Below are positions 34,266 through 44,604 of a stretch of DNA of 64,000 nt, one piece after another (the stretch's first letter is position 1; each line of letters starts with the position of its first letter). Location: NCBI GenBank assembly GCA_963971425.1, contig OZ020514.1, positions 41,391,158 through 41,455,157 of the forward strand, given 5' to 3'. The stretch is from Bryoerythrophyllum caledonicum. Lineage: Eukaryota; Streptophyta; Bryopsida; Pottiales; Pottiaceae. The translations under genes were made by a program, and so were the position numbers. Below the pieces are notes generated by a model, which was not told where the DNA came from, did not search any database, and saw only the letters and a program-made list of their open reading frames with translations.

Positions 34266-34390
34266 TCGATGTTTTTTGACGTGAGTCTCCCTTCGCTTAA
34301 GCTAACTTCTTGTCTTGTGGTGTCGACGTTCTGGATGCGAGTCTCCTGTCTCTTAAGCTGACTTCTTATCTTGTGGTGTCGATGTTCATG
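34266..34390. repeat. Tandem repeat, two units of about 57 bp plus a partial
   Basis: Units begin TCGAYGTT and share GCGAGTCTCC-like and CTTAAGCTRACTTCTTRTCT followed by TGTGGTG. Confidence 0.8.
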
Positions 34391-36055
34391 TGTCCTGTGT
34401 TTGGATCAGTGTCTAGGTCGATACGTCTAGGTCGGTACGCCTTCAGTTCAGGTCTGAGGTGCCTTGTGGCGATGTCTGGGTTGGTGGCGTCTTCCTAAGT
34501 CGGGTTTTCTTATTCTAAGTCGCTGGACCTTTTGGTCAATCATTGGTTGTCAATCTCTGGGTTCTATGCATCTAGTTTCTAATCTACTGGGATTATTAGA
34601 ATATTAGTTTATGAGTCTGTGCGGTTGGTCCAGAGGTTGGGTGCTAAGATGCGTTTTGTCTAGGGTTCTCGCTGTGTCGATTGAGGTTCACGATTTCTAT
34701 TGCTTGGCTAAGTCTAGGTTTCTATTACCAGATTAAGTCTATGTTTGACTGTTCGTGCCGTCCCTGCAGGTGGGGTGGCTGCAGCTCCCTGGTGGCTCTT
34801 GCTCACAAGTGTCGTCTTCTTCCGATGATGCTTCTTGGGGTGGCCTTGTCCAGGAGTTTCTTCTTAGCTGCGGGCATTTCTGCAGGGCGATCTTCACAAC
34901 GTTGGCGTTGTTCTTCTATTGGACCTTGATTCGGATGTTGGTGTGAGTCCGGAATGTGGACTTATGCGCTTGAACTGCCTTCTATGTACCTGTAACTTCC
35001 AGTAAATATGTGCAGCGCTTCCGCGCACTACTATAGATGTGCAAATCTCTATGTATGTGCTCAGGGTTTTATATGATCTAGGGTTAGGTTAACTTAGTAA
35101 GTTTAGGCTAGTATTATCACTACTTATGTTCTAATCACTTTCTTAGGTTATATCAATAAGAGACTTGTATTACAAAGAGTGCTTTGTTAATACAGATCTA
35201 GTGCGTTAATACAAGGAACTGAAAATGAGTATTTTTAAAGCTTATTAGGATAGATGTGTACTTGCTGCTTCCTGCTATTGATGTGACATTCTCCGGAATT
35301 GTGGGTGCGTTTGTTGTTGCTCGAGGTTGTTGTGTGTGCTTGGTGCTCGTTGTTGTTGGTGTGGCGTTCTCCAGAGTTGTGGATGCGGATGTTGCTGCTG
35401 TAGTCCTTGTCTTGCAATGATGTAAAATGAAAAACTGGGTTTTGGGGGGGTGGGTGACTAATCGGAGAGGTCTGCAGCTCTAGTAACCAATCGTTCAGAT
35501 CTGGGGTAAATCTTGTTGCAAGAGACTTAGCTAGATCTATGTACCAACACTTGCTCCCATGCTTCTCAGTACATGCACACTGTAGATCTAAGGCTTTGTC
35601 CTCCATTCACTCCACACAAACCCCAGATCTAAAACCTTTTTGAGCCCTTTTCCAACAAGATTTGCTTCCCAACCTCTCCTTCCTTTCAAAACTAAGACGT
35701 GTTGTGAGCTCTCACCAAGGTCAGCCACCTCTTGGTGTCCACAATCTTGTTTGAAACTAAGTCTCACCTCCCCTCACCAGAAATTTCGGAGCTCACTCAG
35801 TCTTCATCTCGCCCCTCTCTTTTCCATTTCCGAAAAAGACATTGTTTTGTGTCTACATGTAGACAAGCTGCAAATTACAATGTACATTGTGCCCTTGGTC
35901 TTTAGTTCACTTCAGGCAGACATATTTATTTTCACACAATTTTATTTTATAATTTCAATTACTATTTACCATAATTTCAAACATGTTACTAAATTATACA
36001 TCAATAACTGAATGACAACTAAATAATCATATGAAGAAAATGATAATAAGAGCAC

Positions 36056-36535
36056 TCACTTGCGATACGATGTTAGCAATGTTGATAATTCCAATGAATT
36101 GAATAGTATGAAGTCATTGGCCAACTTTCTTGTACTAGGATCAAGGATTACATACTTCATAGCTCCTTCGACTGTTGTACCATGCAATGTTTTATCAAAT
36201 GATTCCCATGTTGTTGACCATTTTACAAACGCTGGATCCTTATTCATGTGTGTCTCTACTTGTTCAAATATTGCATATCTCTCAGCAATATTGGCCTCGA
36301 GATGTGTTTTATTCTTGACCATTCCTTTTAAAACTCTTAGATATCTCTCAGTAGGGTACATCCACCTTAAATGTATAGGACCACATAAAAACATTTCAGG
36401 GGCCAAATGAATCACTAAGTGAAAGGATATGGTGAACATAGCCGGAGGAAATGCCATTTCCAATTTGCACATAGTATCGGCAACAAAATCTTTAACATAA
36501 TCCTCTTCATTCTTGTGAAATTGTCTTGCACACAA
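36056..36535 (-). pseudogene. CACTA transposase DUF4218 region
   Basis: The frame reads LEMAFPPAMFTISFHLVIHL, GPIHLRWMYPTERYLRVLKG, VKNKTHLEANIAERYAIFEQ. This is the conserved DUF4218 pattern (FPP-FF-MHL-HL, GPV-RWMYP-ER-L--LK, ARPEGSIAE-Y) that follows Tnp2 in En/Spm transposons. The 5' end joins VHNMKPFVNYQSYFES in another frame, so there is an intron or break near 36530. Confidence 0.85.
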
Positions 36536-36595
36536 GATTCAAAATAACTTTGATAATTTACAAATGGCTTCATATTGTGGACGAGGCAACCGACC

Positions 36596-38140
36596 TCAAA
36601 GCACGATAGGCAATAACTCTTGTAATAATATATGATAATCATGACTTTTTAGGCCATGTAGATGATCATCCTCAAATGGTTTTTTTAAACTTGATCCATA
36701 TTTTGTAGGAATTTGTAATTTTTGGAGGCACTCCCTCACTTGCCTTTGGTTTTCTCTTGTAAGCACATATGGTGCCAAAGGTTTTCTTATACTTTCACCA
36801 CCATCTGCTTGTGCTACTATTTGTATATGTAGCTCTTGCCTTATATGAATTTCTTCCAAATCATTTCTGATTTTGTCGGTGTCCATCCATCCAAAAAGAA
36901 ATTCCAATAATATTGGACAACAGTTTTTTTCCACATGCATTACATCAATGATATGGCATATAGGCAAATCCTACAACACATCAAATTCACTTTACATATA
37001 AGGATTCACATAATATTTATATAAGTCATTCTCTTAACAACATAAATTTAAATTTGAGTTTTTTCAATTACTATATTATATCAAATAATTAGTTATGTGA
37101 ACAAAAATGAAATCATATCATTATATCAAAACCTCCTTATAAAAGTCTAAACATAGATAATCAAGATTAGTGATTACAAATTAGTGCTTGGTGCCTTCAA
37201 ATAATTATTTATTACGTGAACAAAATTTGATTTAGATTTTCATATCAGAACCTAAATAGACTTTAACCTAGATTAATTGGTCAATTAGTCAACCTTAACT
37301 ATGGTCATTTATTAGCCCAAAGTTCAACCTTACATGTAATACACACATCAATGTTGTTCATGAAGGCAGTAATCACTAATCTTAATCACAATTACTGCTC
37401 AATGCCTTCAAAAAATTTGTTGCATGACCAAAAATTGATGCAGAGTTTGATATCAAAAACCTTCCAATAAAAGTCATGATAGAGATCATCAGTATCAGAT
37501 GAGCTAGTATAAGAGAACTTTAGTCCATAAATAACCCATAGTAATCATTTGTCCTATGCCAATTACCTCAGAAACATCAACACCTTGGTTCTCGAGGTTA
37601 ATTTTCTCAAATAAATAATGTCTTATTTTCTTCTTCATGTTTAATCTATATATCATCTGCAATATGTATAGATGTGAATATTTCATATTGTTGTATAACT
37701 TGATTTCTTCAAGATTAAACTAAATACCTTCAATACTTTTGAATCAATAATATTCAAGACCAAATCCAATGATATGATTGATTACGAACCTTAAAGTAAG
37801 GTAATTCATAAAGGATTGACAAAAACTTCACTCATGTGTTTCTGCTGAATCGAATCGATAATTATGTCTCGATCTGTGATAATCCTCTCTGTCCGATGCC
37901 CATGTCATCCATTCATTAGCAGAAATCCCTTGTGGTTGAGTTTTGTACTCTTCTTTACCATCAAAAGCTTCTCTCCTTCATCGATATGGATGTCTGTCAT
38001 CTCGCAACCAACGCCTATGGTTGTAGTACACAAGCTTATTTAAAGCTTTAGAGTATCTTGCACTCGTTTCTGGACCACATATTACGCAAGCACTATATCC
38101 ATGGATAGTGCATCCAGCAATAAATCCATATCCTACAGTA
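36596..38140 (-). pseudogene. CACTA Tnp2 transposase, C-terminal exons
   Basis: One piece (36596-36967) reads MHVEKNCCPILLEFLFG, RQELHIQ, PLAPYVLTRENQRQV and HGLKSHDYHILLQELLPI. These match the Tnp2 motifs MHIEKN-C-N-L, RKELH-, PPA-Y-L-- and -GLKSHDCHVLLQ-LLP. A second piece (about 37860-38140) reads GYGFIAGCTIHGYSACVICG, YNHRRWL and ASDREDYH, matching the AYG-LSGWSTKGYKACP-C and GHRRFL motifs. AT-rich intron-like DNA separates them. At least one in-frame TGA is present. Confidence 0.8.
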
Positions 38141-38689
38141 TATCATATCATTGTCAATATTTCTAAATATATGTAGTATACATGATAAGATTAGAAAATT
38201 CTTTTCAAGGCGCCAATATCATATTTTTGCTATTACAATTTCCCACAATTATTGAATAGAAATTGAAATAATATTTTCCACAAAACAAATATTTGTAGTA
38301 CAATTCCAAAAATTCATCACATGCATCTTTATTGTTAATAACTTTTACTTTGCATAAATATGTTATTTAAATTGTTAGATTCTTTACTTAAAAGAATTAA
38401 GTTGTATAATTTTAATTAGTCAAGAATAATATACAAAAACTCATTGTAGGATACAATGTATCAAAATTATTTTACTAGCAATAGTATAAATTATTTTACT
38501 AGCAATATTCAATACATTATATGCTGGCAGCTTTATATAAACAATATATGTTACAAAAGAATTTTGTGTACCGCATATTCTATTATATTATTTGATACTT
38601 TAAAAACTATAATATACAATTCTATATATAAGACGTTCATGAAGATTTTTATTAAAATTTAAGGTTCTCTCACATGCGAGGTCGTGTAG

Positions 38690-38812
38690 TGTCCACAAGA
38701 TTATTCCTCGAACAAAGATGTTTCTTTCAGGACCACTTCATGACACATCATACACCATACGTCCATGCCACAATACATTCATATCATCGATAAAAGGTTT
38801 TAAATAAACATT
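38690..38812 (-). pseudogene. CACTA Tnp2 transposase, middle exon
   Basis: The minus strand reads NVYLKPFIDDMNVLWHGRMV, then NIFVRGIILWTLHDLA. This is the Tnp2 phrase INVYLQPLIEELKELW followed by F-MRAALLWTINDFPAYG. A stop or frame change lies between the halves. Confidence 0.75.
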
Positions 38813-39139
38813 GCTAAATGCGACTTGTCTTTGCCCTACATAGAAAATACAATACATAAATTTTACTTTAAATATAGTAGTGTACATTTCTAAAATGTCA
38901 AAAAATTAAATACACATATTCCTCACTTTAATCACTTATATACTTGGACATATAGTTTTTCATTTTGTTGATATTCTTTTCTATATCAAATAGAAACAAT
39001 TTTCTTTTCAGTCTAAAATCTATCCTTAAAAAAAATTAAAAATCTATTTGACAATAATAAATCCTTATACTAAAATCTCAATTAACTTTGCATTCACGTA
39101 ATCTCTACTAATTATATTGTAAAAATGAAAGAATTTACA

Positions 39140-40086
39140 TACTAGGAATCAACAAACTTAATAACATCAATGATGGCTCATGGTACAACCAAGGAGGATA
39201 ATTGTAGTTAATAAGTGTAACTGCCCATATGGACCAATCACTTGCATTCTTGGAAAATGGTTGAAAAGATAAAACCATCTAATGATAGCTCCAAACGTAA
39301 ATCATGAGGCAATAATCCAAGTTTGTTGATTGTATATTTCCAAGCATCCGAATCTTGAACACCCTCACCTACATTTTGGTCTCTTTCAATTCCATAATTC
39401 CATCGTAATAACTTTGCTTTTGATAAGTCACTATACATTTCTGCAATATGGGGAATAATAGGAAAATATATTAAAGTCTTCCATGGAATCTTTCTTCGTT
39501 GATCTTTCCACCTAGATATGCCATAGTCTGGGCATACTTCGGCAAACTCAAGGTCGTCATAATAAAGGCAACAATCATTCCGACATGCATGATATTTCTT
39601 CATTGAAAGGTCAGATACTCCCGTATGATCTAGAACTTTCTTTGCTTCATATCTATTTTGAAGAAGACAATGGTTAAAAGGTAAAAGGACTTCATTCAAA
39701 ACCCTAAACAATTTGTCTACATCTACATTTGACGAGATACAATCATCTTGTAGGTTGAAAATATGCATGATTGCCGATATCTTACTGCATCTAGCCCCTG
39801 GATATAAAGTTGAGTATTCAGTTAGGTCTAGAAGTTTACTGAGGTTAGGAGGTTCACATTCTGCTTCAACCACATCCACAATATTTGATGCTTCTTGATT
39901 GGCTCTCTGTCCATACATGTCAAGAGAGACATCTTCACTTTCACCTTCCCATTCACCTCTTGCTAAATGCAGTGTTGTTTTCCATTCTAAAACGAGCACT
40001 TTCCCCTTACAAGCAACACAACGACAAAGTACTCGGCCAACATTGTTTTCTTTAGCCATGAGTATGTCAAATTTACTTTGATTCAC
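39140..40086 (-). pseudogene. CACTA Tnp2 transposase, N-terminal exon
   Basis: 282 codons are open from 40086 to 39238. They include YSTLYPGARCSKISAIMHIF, VLNEVLLPFNH, YEAKKVLDHTGVS, YHACRNDCCLYYDDLEFAEV, CPDYGISRWK and LRLELSLDGF. This is the signature of Tnp2 (LYPGC--FS-LS, YEAKK----LGL, IHACPNDC-LY, CP-CG-SRWK, VRLGLASDGFNP). After a TGA the frame continues WSIWAVTLINYNYPPWL, matching Tnp2 YS-WPV-L-PYNLPPW. An acidic residue essential for catalysis cannot be assigned from sequence alone. Confidence 0.85.
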
Positions 40087-41395
40087 ATATTTCCATATAG
40101 AAAGGACCCAACAATATCTTCATAATAATATTGTTATTCCATTGTAATAAACACACACTGAACTCCGTATAATTAAGCCTGAGACATAAGAAGGGAAAAA
40201 ACAAGATAATGTCACAATTGCTTGATAAAAGGTTTTTATAAATAAGAAACGTGAAGATTGTAAAGTATCTCAAACTTATAATCTACCATTGACTATCAAC
40301 TACAAGCACTCTTATGATATGGTTATTTTTTTTGTCTTTGGAGATTTTCATGTTTGATTAATTTTGAAATTTTAAGTAAAGTCCAAAATTATGATTAGTC
40401 TACTCCAATTTTTTGGAGGCTATATTAGTGTCTCACGATGCGGATAAAAATGGGGGCTAAAACACCAAAAGATGAAGTGAGGGCTACAATACTTTGGAGT
40501 GTAAAGCCATACGGAGATCAAAAGTATATTATTTATTCCAAACAAATAAACTTTGGAAAATACCGTATGCAAACTATCACTATTAGATTTCTCGACATCT
40601 TAGTCATGCTAATTCGTAGTGATTAACTCCTTCATTTCACGAACTCTTAGGTTTGGAATGGCCAAGACAAACTAACCTCGTTGTTGCCTTTGGTGGGATG
40701 AACGATAGACGTCTCCTTGCTAGATTTCGTCGCTTCTGTTTAGCCCTCCTTCCCCAACACTCACTCGGGCAGGCCTTTCTCTACTTCCCCCAATATATGC
40801 CATCCTAGCTTAAACTCACGCCTAGCCAAAATCCCATCTCCGTTTCAGCGAGAACCCTGCCAATACAAAACTCAACCATTTTAAGAACTCAAGTCCTCCT
40901 GCTCCTCTTCTATATGCGTAATATAAGCTCTACTAAAGTTTAAATGATACAAATGTGCAACTCACTATTAAGATCGCCAGAGTGGTGAGTGCTTCAAACA
41001 TCCATCCAAATGTGTGTCAGGAGATTTGTTGAAGAAGGTGCCTAGACCAGCTTCGTACCATAAACTCACACAACACTCTGTATATTTGATAACCTAGATT
41101 TATAAGGTTGATGGTTAGGTGCACCCATCCGCTTCATATGGCCTACACACAGGAAACATGTTCAAAATCTCATGAGAATGGTACCTTTGCAACTCCACAT
41201 TAGAATTCAAAAAAAACTTATGATAATGAAAAATAACTACTCAATAAAACATTTAGATGCATGATATTTGGAGTACATTATTCCAAAATGAAGTTCCATT
41301 AGAAGTAATTAGTTGTGAACATGATCAATATCGATAGCTTCCACATCCCTAGAAGCTGCGAGCGCATGTCCAATTAAGAATCAAGGAGCTTGTTG
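40087..41395. other. Non-coding region
   Basis: No gene is recognised. The 5' terminus of the CACTA transposon should lie near here, but no clear CACTA/TAGTG end was identified. Confidence 0.35.
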
Positions 41396-41399
41396 ACTC

Positions 41400-42075
41400 A
41401 ATTCTCCACTGCAGAAAATGAAAGAACGACTGAGTTAAAATTGGGTTGCGTCAGTACACTCTACCAAATTTATTCTTGTCGACATGATGGAAGACCACAT
41501 CGTTGGATGTGCTGTGGTTCTGCAACTATGCCCGATGTGTGCAGATGAGGAGTACACTGTGGTAGTCACTGAAAGTCTTTGATGTGTTGGAACCGATTAC
41601 CTAGATCCTCGTTCACACCATGGACCGTAAGCAGTTAACGACGCTTGGGAGCCACTTAGTGACAACCTTGTTCACACCACTCATGATCGTGAAATCGCGC
41701 CTAGCATATCTGAAGTTTGATAAGGCATACTTCATATGCTTCACCATTGCCAATGTCAAATATTTAGTCTGTGAATGTTCGATGGCATTTAGAACAACAC
41801 TTCAAAACTGATCACCACTAGATGAAAAGCTCTCATCAACGTAGCCTAGCTTAGAAAATTTCAGAAAGCACAACATAGAATTGTATTGCCACTGCAAGCC
41901 CCCATGATTGCCATACTTCTGGATTCTCTCTAAAGAATGCATGACAGCCTTGTGCTCGTGGAGATCACCACCTTTTGTAGAGGTCGCATGAGCGTTCACA
42001 TATTGTCTGTTAACTCCCGCTTCGAGGCTATACAAAGAACCACAACACCACCTACACATTTCCGTAGAGTACATT
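41400..42075 (-). pseudogene. Beta-ketoacyl-ACP synthase (KAS I/II-type) pseudogene fragment
   Basis: The minus strand reads EAGVNRQYVNAHATSTKGGD, then LHEHKAVMHSLERIQKYG, then GGLQWQ. Plant plastid KAS enzymes carry the phrase VNYINAHATSTPAGDLAEY, in which the histidine of NAHATST is one of the two active-site histidines. Downstream, KHMKYALSNF could be the remnant of the conserved ALSNSFGFGG end, but that is weak. Upstream parts with the active-site cysteine are missing and the phrases after GGL are scrambled, so this is a relic. KAS elongates fatty acids on acyl carrier protein in plastids. Confidence 0.6.
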
Positions 42076-44600
42076 ACAATTTAGCACAATGACAGCCTAG
42101 AAGTAACATTGTTCTTCATCGCAAACACCTCTCTTGAAGGTTGCATTTCCTTTGCACTAATAGCAAGAAAATAGCTTTAACATCCTTACTAGAAATAGTT
42201 TATGTTTCATGATCAAGCAAAAAGAGGCCTTCTTCTTAAAAGTGCAATATAAGGTTCAGCCATATGGTAAGTATACAGTATATGAATAGCACCCGCCAAG
42301 AAACTCTGCAAAAACTTTGGTGCAAGTGACTCCCAACAAGACAAGACATTAAACTTTAACATCAACATCTATCCACAATCAACAATCAGGCAAATGGTAG
42401 GAGGAAATGCGTATTGTGAACCCAAAAACTAACCTCCTAATATCCTATAGAGATTAATCTTCAAATCCCAAGGTCCTATGGTTGTGTTCTTATCCACGCT
42501 ATGTGTTAACCCTTCACTTTTATTTTTCACTTAATTCAGATTCTTACTATCCAATTGTTACTCTACCCTAATTATTTTACCTAAATAAATAAATTCAATT
42601 TAACCCCTCAAATTAATTACTTATTCAAAATATTTTACCCCATCGGAAATAAGTGTTAATTAATCATACCTATTAAATAATTAATTTTTACCATGCACAC
42701 TTCAAGTAACCCTAAAGGTAACTACTGTTTATTTTTTATTTATTTTATTTATGTTTATTTATTTATTTACTAAAAATTTTAATTAATTAATTTAAAATAA
42801 AAAATTTAACCCAAAATTCATTAATTCATATCTCCTTCATTCCACGTCAGAATTGCAAGTTTTTTGAGTTTAACCTTTTCAATTTTTTATTTCCTACTCA
42901 ACTATGATGTTGCATGCATCATACTTACGCTCCAGCCCTTAGAAATCTACTGCAGTAGGGCATTAGGCAAGGCAAGTTCAAACATCCATAAATTTTACAT
43001 GCAAAGGCCAAATTCAAAAAAATTGGGTCTATTTGACTAAAATCTCGAGCTCAACACAATGGAGGAAAAAAAAAGAACAAAAAAACATCTCACACACACA
43101 CAAGGAGTCTAGGTCGCAGCACACACAAGGTCGCAGCCTTGTGCACTCAAAATCACAGTCGTAGCCTTCCGCACCTACAACCGACCAACATATTCGCACT
43201 TCAACTTCTGCCTCGGCGCCGACTCTCCCACATCTTTGTATCGAGACAACACGACACACATCCACGTCCTTCTCTCTACACAACGCCTCTGTCCTCTTTC
43301 TCCACCAACGTCACCGAAATGCTCTAGTGACTAGCTCTCACCAAAAGCAAATAGACAGAAAAAAGACCTCCGCCACCTCAAAACTTCCGCCCTGAAATTG
43401 ACGCCTCAGACAAACCGAGATATAAACCCAGGGGAGATCACGTGAAGAAGGAGGTGTGATACAACTAGCTGCAATGAGTAGTCACGTCGCACACGCGCAC
43501 GCACGGGAGGAGGAAGCTTACAGGCATGCAACTAGATCTCGAGGAGGGTGAGCATGGCGCACACACTACAAGCAGATCTGTGCTACCGCTACTGCGCTGG
43601 TAAGCGAATCTAGCTGGATGGAAACGGATCTTTTTATGAGCTGATTATGTGGTGATTTCCAGTAGGAGCACCACGAACTAGGCTGCAAAAAGCTGCGACG
43701 GTCGCGAGTCCTACCCGACCCGCGATCTCCATCACTGAACACAGACCCCGTCTGTGCTAGCCCGATAACGTCGTGGCCCTACAGCGCCACGGGCACCGTG
43801 TCCACCTGATTCGACGTCAAAGTCTTCGAACCCCAGCGCGTTGCACGCCTCCGCCAGCTACTCGCACACCACACATCCACTTCAAATTCTCCAACAAAAA
43901 TAAAGCTTTTCAAACGACTAGACGACCTCCTGAAACGCTCCACTAACTCTTTCCTCTCCACACGGCTGACCTTTCAACACCATATTCATTATATTGGAAG
44001 ATTAGGAGCCTCCCAAAATAATACGAATAGCTTGAGCTAACCTAAATATGCAAATGTTTAGTGATTTGCATAGTAACCTTTGAATACTATCTTCGAGATT
44101 GGTATCCATTAAAATGGGAGGTGCGGAATTATTTTCAATTTGAAATCAGGCTAGAAAGAAATTGAAATACATTTTTAGCTTCAGTCAAGCTGAAAGCAAA
44201 CAACACTTACAACTCCAAATTTCATTCAAAAACGAAAGATCAAATGTCAAGGCACGAAAATGCATTTCTCGAATCGAAACACACTATCAGCTCGATTCGA
44301 GCTGAATGTGCCCCAACAATTTCTATGCGGTAAAACATTTAGAATAGCAAATATCAAAGGACAAATCATCAAGCCCAAAATTCACTTCTCTCCAAGAAGA
44401 AATTGCCCCAAGCAATTCTTATGTGATAAACCATTTAGCATAGCAAATAATAGAATATCAAAACTTTGAAATGTATTAATCTCCACAAGAAATGGGCGTA
44501 CACTTTTAGCTCGAATCGAGCTTAAATCATGCCAACATATTTTGATCTTATGCACACATTCTTGGATACAAGTATAAGAGCAACATCTTTGTACTAAAAA
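42076..44600. other. Mostly featureless region
   Basis: AT-rich from 42.4 to 42.9 kb, with a CACACA run near 43.09 kb and more GC-balanced DNA at 43.1-43.9 kb. No frame shows a recognisable domain. Two isolated AGCTCGATTCGAGCT-type palindromes lie at about 44290 and 44507, related to the palindromic repeats at 46.5 kb. Confidence 0.4.
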
Positions 44601-44604
44601 ATCA

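Larger units (their letters stand above)
22536..35846 (-). mobile_element. LINE of Dualen/RandI-like type (two endonucleases), copy 1, full-length with target duplication
   Basis: The element reads on the minus strand: 5' region (33.2-35.85 kb), ORF1 (31.76-33.20), G-poor inter-ORF region (30.77-31.76), 2A-like motif and ORF2 (22.8-30.76), and a 3' region ending in a stem-loop and a TTC-rich tail (22536-22799). The flanks carry a likely target duplication, TTGTGTTTTACATCT (22521-22535) and TTGTGTCTACATGT (35847-35860), inside the CACTA transposase gene. ORF2 is broken by several frameshifts and stops. A foreign 0.8-kb piece lies in the APE endonuclease. The length (13.3 kb, about 12.5 kb without that insertion) is very large for a LINE. 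APE endonuclease, RT, RNase H, CCHC and restriction-like endonuclease occur in one ORF, the Dualen plan. The clade call is inference from domain order and would need an RT phylogeny. Confidence 0.85.
33201..35846 (-). promoter_or_regulatory. LINE copy 1 5' region with tandem repeats
   Basis: A 2.6-kb non-coding leader lies between the 5' target duplication and ORF1. It holds a two-copy tandem repeat of about 115 bp (33702-33928) and a two-copy repeat of about 57 bp (34266-34380). An ATG-started frame of 123 codons (35235-35606, minus) has no recognisable domain and could be an upstream ORF or chance. A promoter function is inferred from position only. Confidence 0.5.
21957..40086 (-). mobile_element. 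Decayed CACTA (En/Spm) transposon, interrupted by a LINE
   Basis: On the minus strand, modules appear in the order usual for plant CACTA transposases: Tnp2 N-terminal and core (39.1-40.1, 38.69-38.81, 37.86-38.14, 36.60-36.97 kb), DUF4218 (36.06-36.54 kb), then DUF4216 (21.96-22.52 kb). The 13.3-kb gap before DUF4216 is exactly the LINE inserted with its own target duplication. The coding parts are separated by AT-rich intron-like stretches and contain stops. Terminal CACTA repeats could not be placed on either side, so the outer limits are minimal estimates. Confidence 0.85.
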
